A stretch of DNA of 64,000 nucleotides from Hyphomicrobium sp. 99 (GTDB lineage Bacteria; Pseudomonadota; Alphaproteobacteria; Rhizobiales; Hyphomicrobiaceae), in the NCBI RefSeq assembly GCF_000384335.2, contig NZ_KQ031382.1:1674001-1738000 (forward strand), read 5' to 3'. The position numbers and the translations under genes were made by a program. The notes beneath the pieces were generated by a model. That model worked only from the letters and a program-made list of their open reading frames with translations, had not been told where the DNA came from and made no database searches. Below are positions 1 through 10,127 of this stretch, piece by piece. Numbering within the stretch: position 1 is the stretch's first letter; each line of letters starts with the position of its first letter.

Positions 1-522
1 CCGCGTCTTCGCCTGCTCGATGAAATGTTCGAAGGCCGCGTCCGCACGCTCGCCTCGACGATGGAGATGATTGAGAACGAGGTGCTCGCTGCCGATGTCG
101 TGATCGGCGCCGTGCTCGTCGCCGGCGCGAGCGCTCCGAAGCTCGTCAATCGCGCGATGCTGAAGGAAATGAAGAAGGGCGCCGTTCTCGTCGATGTGTC
201 GATCGATCAGGGTGGCTGTTTCGAAACGTCGAAGCCCACGACCCATGCCCACCCGACGTTCGAAGTCGATGGCGTCATTCACTACTGCGTCGCGAACATG
301 CCGGGCGCCGTGCCTGTCACGTCGGCACAGGCCCTCAATAATGCAACGCTGCCATTCGTCTTGAAGCTTGCGGAAAGAGGCCTTGCAGCGTTCGATAGAG
401 ATCCCCATCTCGCAGCTGGGTTGAACGTCAAGAACGGCCGCATCATGCATCAGGCCGTCGCCGCGTCTCTGGGTTTTGACAGCCTGGAGACCAGTCGTAA
501 AATTCGTCTCGCTGCGGAATAA
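1..522 (+). CDS. ald: Alanine dehydrogenase, C-terminal part (5' end outside window)
   Basis: The open frame runs from the first base of the window, so the gene is cut at its 5' end; about 173 of the usual ~370 residues are present. The family oxidatively deaminates L-alanine to pyruvate and ammonia with NAD+, in the cytoplasm. Visible features are the segment VIGAVLVAGASAPKLV, typical of the NAD-binding domain, then VDVSIDQGGCFETSKPTTH and the C-terminal YCVANMPGAVPVTSAQALNN block that is highly conserved in alanine dehydrogenases. An internal ATG at base 25 is not the real start because the homology continues upstream of it. A hairpin terminator follows 47 bases after the stop. The supply of pyruvate or alanine would fit the pyruvate-dependent transaminases in the operon nearby, but that link is inference. 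Confidence 0.93.
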   Translation, partial: PRLRLLDEMFEGRVRTLASTMEMIENEVLAADVVIGAVLVAGASAPKLVNRAMLKEMKKGAVLVDVSIDQGGCFETSKPTTHAHPTFEVDGVIHYCVANMPGAVPVTSAQALNNATLPFVLKLAERGLAAFDRDPHLAAGLNVKNGRIMHQAVAASLGFDSLETSRKIRLAAE

Positions 523-569
523 ATTCAAGAACCTCCGTGCCGCCGGAACCCTCACCGGTGGCCAATAAG

Positions 570-607
570 CCGGTCGCTCCTTCCCCCCAGGAGCGGCCGG
601 TATTTTT
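570..607 (+). terminator. Rho-independent terminator of ald
   Basis: An 11-base stem (570-580 with 590-600, one G-T pair) closes a 9-base loop and is followed by a run of five T at 603-607. It lies 47 bases after the ald stop codon on the same strand. Confidence 0.85.
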
Positions 608-799
608 ATGAAGAACTTGTTCTCGCAAGCGGTCTATCGGCGACGATTGATCCAACACGTGCCTTCGAAATGTCGCGAACTCACCGCATCTTTCCTCAAT
701 GATTCAGCAAGACTTGTGATCGTTTCGCGGCAAAGCGACGGATAATTCCGTGGGCCGCGTTTCTCGGGACAGGCACATCCTTTCGGTGGGAACGCATCA

Positions 800-1156
800 A
801 TGATCAAACTGAAAAAACTAATCGCATCATCGCTCGTCGCCATGACCATGACGGCAACTTTTGCTGCAACTGAGCAAGCAGCGGCAGCACCCTTCAACGC
901 AGGCGTATCTGCCATTTCGAAAGCCGCGGGGCCTGTAACCACCGTCGGCTGGCACGGTGGCGGCTGGGGATGGGGCCCGGGAGCGCTGGTCGGTGGCATC
1001 ATCGGCGGCGCGCTGATCGCATCGGCAGTTGCCGAGCATCGCGCCGATCGCAACGACATGGATCGCTGCGCACGGGATTTCCCGGAGTTCAGCTATCGGA
1101 CCGGCACGTACATCGATCGCCGCGGCGTCGAGCGTGTCTGCCCATATCTTCGCTGA
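800..1156 (+). CDS. Small secreted BA14K-like protein
   Basis: 118 residues. The N-terminus MIKLKKLIASSLVAMTMTA is a clear signal peptide, with likely cleavage near residues 27-30 after the alanine run. A Gly/Trp-rich linker (around 50-60) leads into a glycine-rich hydrophobic segment (ALVGGIIGGALIASAVA, about 62-78) that could be a membrane anchor. The C-terminus has the pattern of the BA14K family seen in Brucella and other Hyphomicrobiales: a Cys-containing helix, S-Y-R-x-x-T-G-T-Y, a charged turn and a closing Cys near the end (C91 and about C115). Function in this family is poorly defined; an immunoreactive or lectin-like surface role has been suggested for Brucella. It stands alone, converging on mmsA. 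Confidence 0.75.
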   Translation: MIKLKKLIASSLVAMTMTATFAATEQAAAAPFNAGVSAISKAAGPVTTVGWHGGGWGWGPGALVGGIIGGALIASAVAEHRADRNDMDRCARDFPEFSYRTGTYIDRRGVERVCPYLR

Positions 1157-1255
1157 GTTAGCGTTCGGAACTTGGGCCCCGATACTCGCATCCGTATCTT
1201 CCGGCGGCTGCTGAGGATCAACGCCTAGTCTGACGCATTAATTCGCGTACGAAGA

Positions 1256-1296
1256 AAATTACGGCGCCGGATCTTATGATCCCGGCGCCGTAATTT
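1256..1296. terminator. Bidirectional terminator between BA14K-like gene and mmsA
   Basis: A perfect 15-base inverted repeat (1256-1270 and 1282-1296) with an 11-base loop. The A/T-rich ends (AAATT / AATTT) give T-rich tails in both directions. It lies between two converging genes. Confidence 0.85.
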
Positions 1297-1318
1297 ATTC
1301 TGCTTGCATTCTGCACTT

Positions 1319-1355
1319 TATCATCCCGGCCGAAGCACAGCGGCGAGCCGGGATC
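1319..1355. repeat. Short dispersed palindromic repeat (TCATCCCGGC...GCCGGGATC type)
   Basis: The ends TCATCCCGGC and GCCGGGATC resemble the repeat units at 15586-15962. As there, it sits just after the 3' ends of converging genes. Confidence 0.6.
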
Positions 1356-1370
1356 AAAAGCTAGCGGATG

Positions 1371-2867
<1,497 letters not shown>

Positions 2868-2930
2868 GGGTATCTCGTTTCCAATTTCGTCCTGCTCGAT
2901 CGCGCGAGCTTGAATGCACCGTTTCTCGTG

Positions 2931-3047
2931 TCCCCTCCCCAGCGGGGAGGGGTCGGGGGTGGGGAGATGAGGCGAGTGCAATGCCTGCGTTCTTCCACCG
3001 TCCGCAGAGGATCACCCCACCCCAACACCTCCCCTGGAGGGGAGGGA
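2931..3047. repeat. GC-rich inverted-repeat element between the transaminase and mmsA
   Basis: Two short palindromes (CCCTCCCC-AGC-GGGGAGGG at the left and CCTCCCCTGGAGGGGAGG at the right) are themselves inverted copies of each other. Each has an inward GGGGTGGGG or CCCCACCCC tract. The block fills most of the 205-base gap between two operon genes and looks like a REP/BIME-type mobile intergenic element. It could stabilise upstream mRNA or weaken read-through into mmsA. Confidence 0.65.
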
Positions 3048-3072
3048 AAAGAGGAATGAGGCGCCGCTCTCA

Positions 3073-4395
3073 TCAGTTCATCGACTTCAGCACCTTGGTG
3101 AAGGTGTCGAACAGCTGATCGATATCGCCCTTCGAAACGATGAGCGGCGGCGACAGCGCGATGATGTCGCCCGTCTGCCGGACGAGAATGCCTTCTTCGA
3201 ACGCTTTGACGAAGCGCTCGTAAGCGCGTTTTCCAGGCTGCGCCGGATCGGGCGCGAACTCGACGGCGCCGATGAGGCCGATGTTGCGGATGTCGATGAC
3301 GTGCGGCAGCCCCTTGAGCGCGTGAAGGCGCTCTTCCCAGTAGGGTGCAAGCTCGGCCGCCCGCGTCAGCAAGCCTTCGTCAGCATAGGTATCGAGAGTT
3401 CCGATGGCCGCCGCGCAGGCGACCGGATGGCCCGAATACGTGTAGCCGTGGAAGAAATCGATCATCCAATCCGGGCCGTTCATGAACGCTTCGTGGATGT
3501 GCGATTTGACGAATACCGCGCCCATCGGAACCGTGCCGTTGGTCACGCCCTTCGCCGTCGTGATGATGTCGGGCGAGATGCCGAAGTAATCCGAGCCGAA
3601 CGGCACGCCCATGCGGCCGAACGCGGTGATGACCTCGTCGGCAATCAACAGAATGTCGTGCTTGCGCGCGATGGCTTCGAGACGCTTCAGATAGCCCTTC
3701 GGCGGGATGAGTACGCCAGTCGAGCAAGCGACAGGCTCGACGATGACAGCCGCGATCGTTGAAGCATCGTGAAGCGCGACGAGACGTTCGAGATCGTCCG
3801 CAAGCTCGGCGCCGTGCTCAGGCTCGCCGCGCGAGAATGCGTTGCGGGCGAGATCGTGGGTGTGGCGCAAATGATCGACGCCGGCGACGAGCGAGCCGAA
3901 CATCTTGCGATTGGGACCAATTCCGCCAACCGACATGCCGCCGAAGTTGACGCCGTGATAACCGCGCTCGCGGCCAATCAAGCGCACCTTCGTGCCGTTG
4001 CCTTTGACGCGGTGATAGGCGATCGCCATCTTGAGCGCGCTCTCGACCGACTCCGAACCCGAGTTCGTGAAGAACACGTGGTCGAAACCTTCGGGCGCGA
4101 GATCGACGAGACGGGTCGCGGCTTCGAAAGCGCGCGTATGGCCCATCTGGAATGTGCCGGCAAAGTCGAGCGTTTCGACCTGCGCCTTGATGGCTTCGGC
4201 GATCTTCGGGCGGCAGTGACCGGCGTTCACGCACCAGAGACCCGACGTTCCATCAAGAACGCGCCGTCCATCGTTGGTGATGTAGTGCATGTCCTTGGCG
4301 CCGACGAAGAGACGCGGATTTGCCTTGAACTGCTTGTTTGCAGTGAAAGGCATCCAGAACGCTTCAAGATCGTTCGGTTTGATTTGGACGTTCAT
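3073..4395 (-). CDS. bauA: Beta-alanine/omega-amino acid--pyruvate transaminase
   Basis: 440 residues from MNVQIKPND; ten upstream codons in frame overlap the end of gabT and are not counted. This is a class III PLP transaminase. The N-terminal block LEAFWMPFTANKQFKANPR and the motif GTSGLWCVNAGHCRP are characteristic of the beta-alanine:pyruvate group. Other visible motifs are NSGSESVESALK, the YHG of GYHGVNFGGMSVGG, DEVITAFGRMG and the PLP lysine in IITTAKGVTNG. It would make malonate semialdehyde from beta-alanine, which the adjacent mmsA product oxidises to acetyl-CoA. Only 26 bases separate it from gabT. Other omega-amines are possible substrates. Confidence 0.88.
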   Translation of the reverse strand: MNVQIKPNDLEAFWMPFTANKQFKANPRLFVGAKDMHYITNDGRRVLDGTSGLWCVNAGHCRPKIAEAIKAQVETLDFAGTFQMGHTRAFEAATRLVDLAPEGFDHVFFTNSGSESVESALKMAIAYHRVKGNGTKVRLIGRERGYHGVNFGGMSVGGIGPNRKMFGSLVAGVDHLRHTHDLARNAFSRGEPEHGAELADDLERLVALHDASTIAAVIVEPVACSTGVLIPPKGYLKRLEAIARKHDILLIADEVITAFGRMGVPFGSDYFGISPDIITTAKGVTNGTVPMGAVFVKSHIHEAFMNGPDWMIDFFHGYTYSGHPVACAAAIGTLDTYADEGLLTRAAELAPYWEERLHALKGLPHVIDIRNIGLIGAVEFAPDPAQPGKRAYERFVKAFEEGILVRQTGDIIALSPPLIVSKGDIDQLFDTFTKVLKSMN

Positions 4396-4421
4396 GGTCT
4401 CTCTATCCTTTAGATCAATTA

Positions 4422-5717
4422 TCAAGCCGCGCGAGCGACAGCGTCGGTCAACGCCGCCTCGAATATGTCCATGCCCTCGCGAACGAGTTCGTCGCTCGCC
4501 GTGAGCGGCACGAGAAAGCGAATGACGTTACCATACGTGCCGCACGATAGCAGGATCAGGCCGCGCTCGTTGGCGGCCTTCAAAAGGGCCGCTGTCAGTT
4601 CGGGCGCGGGTTCGCCGCTCGCCTTGTCCTTGACGAGTTCGACCGCGCACATGGCGCCGAGGCCGCGCACATCGCCGATGCAATTGAGGTTCGAATTGTT
4701 CTGAAGCTCGCTGCAGCGATCCAAGATGATCCGGCCGATGGCGTTGGCGCGATCGCAAAGCTTTTCCTCTTCGATCACGTCGAGCACGGCGTGAGCGGCG
4801 GCGCACGCAATCGGATTGCCTGCGTACGTGCCGCCGAGACCGCCGGGGTTCGACGCATCCATCACATCAGCGCGACCGACGATCGCCGAAAGCGGCAGGC
4901 CGCCCGCAAGACCCTTCGCCATGGTGACGACGTCGGCTTTGACGCCATAGTGCTCCATCGCGAACATCTTGCCCGTGCGCGCGAAACCCGTCTGGATTTC
5001 ATCTGCGATCAGCAGGATGCCGTGATCGTCGCAGAGCTTGCGCAGCGCGACCATGAAATCCTTCGGCACGATATTGAAGCCGCCTTCGCCCTGCACCGGT
5101 TCGATGATGATCGCGGCGATGTTCGACGGGTCGGCCGTGTGCTTGAAGAGCGACTTCAGGCTCTTCAGGCTCTGCTCGGTGCTGATGCCGTGATAGAGGT
5201 TCGGGAATTCGACGTTGTAAATGTCGGACGGAAACGGTCCGTAGCCCTTCTTGTAGGGAACGACCTTTCCGGTCAGCGCCATGCCCACGAGCGTGCGGCC
5301 GTGAAACCCGCCTGCGAAGGAGATGATCCCCGGACGGCCGGTGAACGCCCGCGCCACCTTGACGGCATTCTCGACCGCTTCCGCGCCCGTCGAGACGAGC
5401 ATCGTCTTCGCCGGACCCGAAACCGGTGCGATTGCGTTCAGGCGCTCGGCGAGGCTGACGTAGTTTTCGTAGGGCGTAACCTGAAAGCAGACGTGGCTGA
5501 AGGCCTTCAGCTGCTCTTCGATCGCCGCGACGAGGCGAGGGTGCTGATGCCCGGTATTGACGACCGCGATGCCCGCGCCGAAGTCGATATAGCGCTTGCC
5601 GTCTTCGCTCCAAATCTCCGCGTTCTTCGCCTTCTTGGCGAAGATCTGCGTGACGTTGCCGACGCCTCGCGGAATTGCTGCGACACGACGGGCCTGGAGT
5701 TCGGCTGAAGTAGCCAT
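4422..5717 (-). CDS. gabT: 4-aminobutyrate--2-oxoglutarate transaminase
   Basis: 431 residues, the usual length for GabT. It transfers the amino group of GABA to 2-oxoglutarate, giving succinate semialdehyde and glutamate. Motifs in order are the N-terminal RVAAIPRGVGNVTQIFAKKA, GIAVVNTGHQHP, VSTGAEAVENAVKVAR, FAGGFHGRTLVGMALTGK, IIEPVQGEGGF, DEIQTGFARTGKMFA and the PLP lysine in VVTMAKGLAGGLPLSA. The start is supported by AAGGAACG ahead of the ATG. It lies between gabD and bauA; the GABA it consumes would come from the upstream PuuA/PuuC/PuuD steps. Confidence 0.95.
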   Translation of the reverse strand: MATSAELQARRVAAIPRGVGNVTQIFAKKAKNAEIWSEDGKRYIDFGAGIAVVNTGHQHPRLVAAIEEQLKAFSHVCFQVTPYENYVSLAERLNAIAPVSGPAKTMLVSTGAEAVENAVKVARAFTGRPGIISFAGGFHGRTLVGMALTGKVVPYKKGYGPFPSDIYNVEFPNLYHGISTEQSLKSLKSLFKHTADPSNIAAIIIEPVQGEGGFNIVPKDFMVALRKLCDDHGILLIADEIQTGFARTGKMFAMEHYGVKADVVTMAKGLAGGLPLSAIVGRADVMDASNPGGLGGTYAGNPIACAAAHAVLDVIEEEKLCDRANAIGRIILDRCSELQNNSNLNCIGDVRGLGAMCAVELVKDKASGEPAPELTAALLKAANERGLILLSCGTYGNVIRFLVPLTASDELVREGMDIFEAALTDAVARAA

Positions 5718-5803
5718 GAGCGTTCCTTCGTATTCGACATTGAGCTGGCGTACTTGATGGCTCAGCGGAGCAATAGTCGAATTGCTCCGCCGATACTTGA
5801 CTG

Positions 5804-7258
5804 CTAGGCGCTGATCCCGCCAAGGCAGATGAATTTTGTCTCGAGATATTCGTCGAGGCCTTCCTGCGCACCCTCGCGGCCGAGACCCGACTGCTTGATG
5901 CCGCCGAACGGCACGACCTCGTTGGAGAAGACGCCTTCGTTAACGCCGACCATGCCGGCCTCCAGCGCCTCCGCCACCCGCCACGCCCGCGACAGGTTCT
6001 GGCTGAACAGATAAGCCGCCAGCCCGAACGGGGTGTTGTTGGCGATGCGGATCGCGTCGGCTTCCGTCTCGAAGCGGAAGATCGAAGCAACCGGCCCGAA
6101 GATCTCTTCTGACGCCAGCGCCATTTTATCCGTGATGCCGGTCACGATTGTGGGCGAGAAGAAGAGCTTGCCCTGATCGGAGACGCTGCCGCCCATCTCG
6201 ATCTTCGCGCCGTGCGCAACGGCATCCGAAAGGAGCGATTGCACCTTCTCGATGGCTTCCCCGTTGATCAGTGGTCCGATCGTGGATTTGGCATCCCGGC
6301 CCGGCGCAACGGTGAGCTTTCCGGCGGCTGCCTTGAGGGCGGCGACGAACTTGTCGTAGATACCGGCTTGGACGAGAATGCGGTTGGCGCAAACGCACGT
6401 CTGGCCCGCATTGCGGAACTTCGACGCCATCGTGCCTGCAATCGCCTGCTCGAGATCCGCGTCATCGAAAACGATGAGCGGCGCGTTGCCGCCAAGTTCG
6501 AGCGTGAGCTTTTTGATCGTGTCGGCCGACTGGCGATAGAGGATGCGGCCAACCTCGGTCGAGCCCGTGAACGTCAGTTTGCGAACGCGGTCGTCGGCGG
6601 TCAGAACCTTGCCGCAGCCTGGGCCATCGAGCGTCGTGATGACGTTGAACACGCCAGGCGGAACACCCGCATCGACGGCGAGCTTGGCGAGGGCGATTGC
6701 CGAAAGCGGCGTCTCTTCCGAAGGCTTGACGACGATGGTGCAACCGGCTGCGAGCGCGCAGCCGACCTTGCGCGTGATCATCGCGATGGGGAAATTCCAC
6801 GGCGTGATCGCCGCGCACACGCCAATCGGCTGCTTGATCGTGACGTAGCGGCGCGAAGCGACCGTCGTCGGAATCGTATGGCCGTAAGCGCGTTTTCCTT
6901 CTTCCGCGAACCACTCGATGAAAGAGGCACCATAGACGACCTCGCCGCGCGCCTCGGTGAGAGGCTTGCCTTGCTCGGCCGTCATCAGCTGAGCGAGCGG
7001 CTCCGTCTCGGCGATGATGAGTTCGAACCAGCGCCGCAGAATTTGCGCGCGTTCCTTGGCGGGCTTGGCAGCCCAAGCCGGGAATGCCTTGGCGGCGGCA
7101 TCGATGGCGCGCTTGGTATCCTCAGGCGTCAGATCCGGAACATCCGCGATCTTCTCGCCCGTCGCCGGATCGAGAACCGCGAACGTCTTCGGCGAATTAA
7201 CCCACTGTCCATCGATCAGCGCGGCTGTCGGGAACGGAGTGGAGGGTTTGATATTCAT
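5804..7258 (-). CDS. gabD: NAD(P)+-dependent succinate-semialdehyde dehydrogenase
   Basis: 484 residues, normal for GabD. It oxidises succinate semialdehyde to succinate. Visible motifs are ITPWNFPIAMITRKVG, TLELGGNAPLIVFDDADL carrying the general-base Glu, and the catalytic Cys in FRNAGQTCVCANR; the last is typical of GabD, where two nearby cysteines can form a redox pair. The C-terminus LGREGAQEGLDEYLETKFI also fits. A GGAGAC ribosome-binding site sits seven bases before the ATG. It follows the puuC-like gene by 20 bases and precedes gabT by 86 bases, completing the GABA shunt arm of the operon. Confidence 0.95.
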   Translation of the reverse strand: MNIKPSTPFPTAALIDGQWVNSPKTFAVLDPATGEKIADVPDLTPEDTKRAIDAAAKAFPAWAAKPAKERAQILRRWFELIIAETEPLAQLMTAEQGKPLTEARGEVVYGASFIEWFAEEGKRAYGHTIPTTVASRRYVTIKQPIGVCAAITPWNFPIAMITRKVGCALAAGCTIVVKPSEETPLSAIALAKLAVDAGVPPGVFNVITTLDGPGCGKVLTADDRVRKLTFTGSTEVGRILYRQSADTIKKLTLELGGNAPLIVFDDADLEQAIAGTMASKFRNAGQTCVCANRILVQAGIYDKFVAALKAAAGKLTVAPGRDAKSTIGPLINGEAIEKVQSLLSDAVAHGAKIEMGGSVSDQGKLFFSPTIVTGITDKMALASEEIFGPVASIFRFETEADAIRIANNTPFGLAAYLFSQNLSRAWRVAEALEAGMVGVNEGVFSNEVVPFGGIKQSGLGREGAQEGLDEYLETKFICLGGISA

Positions 7259-7278
7259 TATTGTTGTCTCCGGGAACG

Positions 7279-8766
7279 TCAGAACGTGATCGAGACCGAC
7301 TTCAGGTCGGCATACTTATGTAGAGCGTGAAGCGAGCGGTCGCGGCCGAAGCCCGATTGCTTGAAGCCCCCGAACGGCATCGTGATATCGCAGCTGTCCC
7401 AGCCGTTGACCCAGACGAGACCGGCGCGGATTTCGCGAGCCGCGCGATGAGCGAGCGAGATGTCCTTCGTCCAGAGACCGGCCGCGAGCCCATAGTTGGT
7501 ATCGTTGGCGATCCGGATTGCCTCGTCCGGCTCTTTGAAGCGGGTGACGGCGAGTACGGGTCCGAAAACTTCTTCGCGTGCGATCGTGTTCTCAGGCTTC
7601 ACCTGATCGAACACCGTCGGCTCGACGTAGAAGCCGCCGCTATCGGCAAGCGCACGGCGACCGCCGAGAGCGAGCGAGCCGCCCTCCTGCTTTGCCGTCT
7701 CGATGTACCGGAGTGCCGTCTTCATCTGCTCTTCACTTACCATCGCGCCAGACGCGGTCGCAGGTTCAAGAGGATCACCAGCGACGATCTTGCGAGAGAC
7801 CTTTATCAACCGATCGAGGAAATCATCCGCTATAGATTCCTGCACGAGGAGACGAGACCCGGCAGTGCATACCTGCCCTGAATTATAGAAGATGCCCCAG
7901 GCAGCTTCCGTCGCCGCGCGGTCAAGATCTGGGCAATCTGCAAAGATGATGTGCGGAGACTTCCCGCCGAGTTCGAGGCTGACGCGTTTCAGATTGCTCT
8001 GTCCGGAATACTGCATCAGCAGCTTGCCGACCGCGCCCGATCCGGTGAACGCAATCATATCGACGTCGTTGTGCAGCGCGAGAGCCTTGCCTGCTTCAGC
8101 ACCGAACCCGGGCACGACGTTCAGAGCGCCCGCGGGCAGCCCGGCTTCGAGCGCAAGTTCGCCAAGCTTCAACGCGGTTAAAGGCGATTGCTCGGCCGGC
8201 TTCAGAACGACGGAATTTCCCATCGCCAGTGCCGGAGCGACCTTCCACATCGCCATGTGCAGCGGAAAATTCCACGGCACGATGGCGCCGATGACGCCAA
8301 GCGGTTCGTGAACCGCGAACGAGATCCGATCCGGCGCTTCGGGTCCGACTTCGCCGTAAATCTTATCGAGCGCTTCGGCGTAATAACGAAGAGACCGGAT
8401 GGAGTTCGGAATATCGCCGCCGAGCGCGTTCGAGATCGGCTTGCCGACATCGAGGCTTTCGAGAACGGCCAAGGTCTCGATATCGCGTTCCATCAGCTCC
8501 GCGAGCTTCAGAAGTGTCTTCTTTTTTTCGCGATAATGAAGCTTCCGCCACGACCCATCGTCAAACGCCCGCCGTGCGCTTTTGACGGCCGCATCGATAT
8601 CGGCCGCGCCACCGCGCGCCACACGATTGAGGAGGCGTCCGTTCCGCGGCGTGATGTTATCGAACGTCTCGCCGGAAGCGCTGGCGACGAGCTTGCCATC
8701 GATGACGGCCTCGCCCGGAATCTTCATCGAGCCTGCGACCGCTTCGAAGTGTGCGAGCGATGTCAT
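7279..8766 (-). CDS. puuC: Aldehyde dehydrogenase, gamma-glutamyl-gamma-aminobutyraldehyde type
   Basis: 495 residues from MTSLAHFEAV. This is an NAD(P)+ aldehyde dehydrogenase with VPWNFPLHMAMWKVAPALA, SLELGGKSPHIIFADC (catalytic Glu) and YNSGQVCTAGSR (catalytic Cys). It is closest in pattern to PuuC/KauB/AldH enzymes that oxidise amino-aldehydes. Placed 11 bases after the puuA-like gene, it should oxidise gamma-glutamyl-gamma-aminobutyraldehyde to gamma-glutamyl-GABA. Direct action on 4-aminobutyraldehyde or 3-aminopropanal is also possible, and the second would feed the beta-alanine branch. The symbol is assigned by context. Confidence 0.85.
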   Translation of the reverse strand: MTSLAHFEAVAGSMKIPGEAVIDGKLVASASGETFDNITPRNGRLLNRVARGGAADIDAAVKSARRAFDDGSWRKLHYREKKKTLLKLAELMERDIETLAVLESLDVGKPISNALGGDIPNSIRSLRYYAEALDKIYGEVGPEAPDRISFAVHEPLGVIGAIVPWNFPLHMAMWKVAPALAMGNSVVLKPAEQSPLTALKLGELALEAGLPAGALNVVPGFGAEAGKALALHNDVDMIAFTGSGAVGKLLMQYSGQSNLKRVSLELGGKSPHIIFADCPDLDRAATEAAWGIFYNSGQVCTAGSRLLVQESIADDFLDRLIKVSRKIVAGDPLEPATASGAMVSEEQMKTALRYIETAKQEGGSLALGGRRALADSGGFYVEPTVFDQVKPENTIAREEVFGPVLAVTRFKEPDEAIRIANDTNYGLAAGLWTKDISLAHRAAREIRAGLVWVNGWDSCDITMPFGGFKQSGFGRDRSLHALHKYADLKSVSITF

Positions 8767-8777
8767 GACACTAAGCC

Positions 8778-10127
8778 TTATGCAACTTGAGCGTACCATT
8801 CATAGTCGAGCGATGTGACGATGCGCTCGAACGCGATCCGTTCGGTCTGCTTCAACCGATAATATACGTCCTGGAAGGGCGCGCCGAAGGCCTCCCGGAC
8901 GATATTCGATGTCCGGAATTTCTCGAGCGAGTTGACCCAGGCCGTCGGCAGTCCCGCGCCCTCGAGCGCTTCGGCATTGCCCTCGGCGTGCTGGCCAGGA
9001 TCGATGCCGTTCGTGATGCCGTGGCGAATGCCAGCCAGGATCGCAGCAACCACGAGGAACGGGTTGGCGTCGGCCCCGGAAACGCGATGCTCGATGCGCG
9101 TTGCAGCACCCGAGCCGTGCGGGATGCGCAGCGCAACCGTGCGGTTGTTGAAGCCCCAATGCGCCGCCATCGGCACGTAGGATTCCGGCACGTAGCGGCG
9201 ATAGGCATTGGCCGATTGCGCCCAGATTGCCATGAAATCCGGCATCGATTGGCATAAACCGCCAATGGCCTGCCGGAACAGCGGCGCCATCGGATCGCCA
9301 GCGAACAGGTTCCGGCCTTGGCTGTCGACGAGACTGACGTGGATGTGCATCCCCGAGCCGGTCCAATCGTGATGCGGCTTGGCCATGAAGGTCGCGTCGA
9401 GATCGTGAGCGCGGGCCGCCGCTTTGACTGCCCGCTTGAGCAACACGCCGTCGAGCGCCGCCGACATGGCATCGCTGTGCTTCAGGTTGATCTCGAACTG
9501 CCCGGGCCCGGATTCCTGCATCACCGCATCGACGGGCAAGCCCTGCGCTTCCGCAATCCGGTAGACGTCGTCGATGAACGGACCGAGCGTGTCCATTTCC
9601 TCGAACTGGAACGTCATTGGCCGTTCGGGATCGGCGGAGAGACCGGGCGGCGTCAGCAGCGTGAAGTTGCCGTCGGCCGAGCGACGCGTGACGTAGAATT
9701 CCAGCTCCACAGCGACGACGGGCTTCTGGCCGGCAGCTGCCAATCGTTCGACCTGACCTGCGAGCACGGCGCGCGGGCACATATCGCAGAAATCGACCGG
9801 TACCATCACAGCTTGCGCATGCGTACCCGCGCCGGCGGGAACCGGCTTCAGCGTGCCGGTAAGAATGCGGAACGGAATGTCGTGGTCGCCCGTCTCCCAA
9901 AGACGGCCCGTCTCCGCGATCGAATTGCCGCGCGGATCGAGCACGTAAACCGATGCGGGGAGAAGCAATCCATTCTTCGCAGCCCCGACGAGATCTGCGC
10001 GACGAACCCGCTTGCCGCGCGCCATGCCGTTCATGTCGAACAGAATGATGTCGATCCAAGTGACTGTCGGATTGGCGTCGAGAAAGGCCGTCGCCTCTTC
10101 GATGGTAAGGAAAGTGTCGGTCGTCAT
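8778..10127 (-). CDS. puuA: Gamma-glutamylputrescine synthetase-like glutamine synthetase family protein
   Basis: 449 residues from MTTDTFLTIEEA; the start codon overlaps the puuD stop as ATGA. It belongs to the glutamine synthetase fold: the beta-grasp N-terminus carries FDMNGMARGKRVRR, followed by VAVELEFYV, ESGPGQFEINLKHSDA, KPHHDWTGSGMHIHVSL and NNRTVALRIP. These provide the metal and ATP ligands. PuuA/SpuI-type members ligate glutamate to putrescine or other polyamines using ATP. Position between puuD and puuC strongly supports this role. The tyrosine-adenylylation region of true GlnA is not apparent, which fits a catabolic member. Spermidine or diaminopropane may also be substrates. Confidence 0.88.
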   Translation of the reverse strand: MTTDTFLTIEEATAFLDANPTVTWIDIILFDMNGMARGKRVRRADLVGAAKNGLLLPASVYVLDPRGNSIAETGRLWETGDHDIPFRILTGTLKPVPAGAGTHAQAVMVPVDFCDMCPRAVLAGQVERLAAAGQKPVVAVELEFYVTRRSADGNFTLLTPPGLSADPERPMTFQFEEMDTLGPFIDDVYRIAEAQGLPVDAVMQESGPGQFEINLKHSDAMSAALDGVLLKRAVKAAARAHDLDATFMAKPHHDWTGSGMHIHVSLVDSQGRNLFAGDPMAPLFRQAIGGLCQSMPDFMAIWAQSANAYRRYVPESYVPMAAHWGFNNRTVALRIPHGSGAATRIEHRVSGADANPFLVVAAILAGIRHGITNGIDPGQHAEGNAEALEGAGLPTAWVNSLEKFRTSNIVREAFGAPFQDVYYRLKQTERIAFERIVTSLDYEWYAQVA

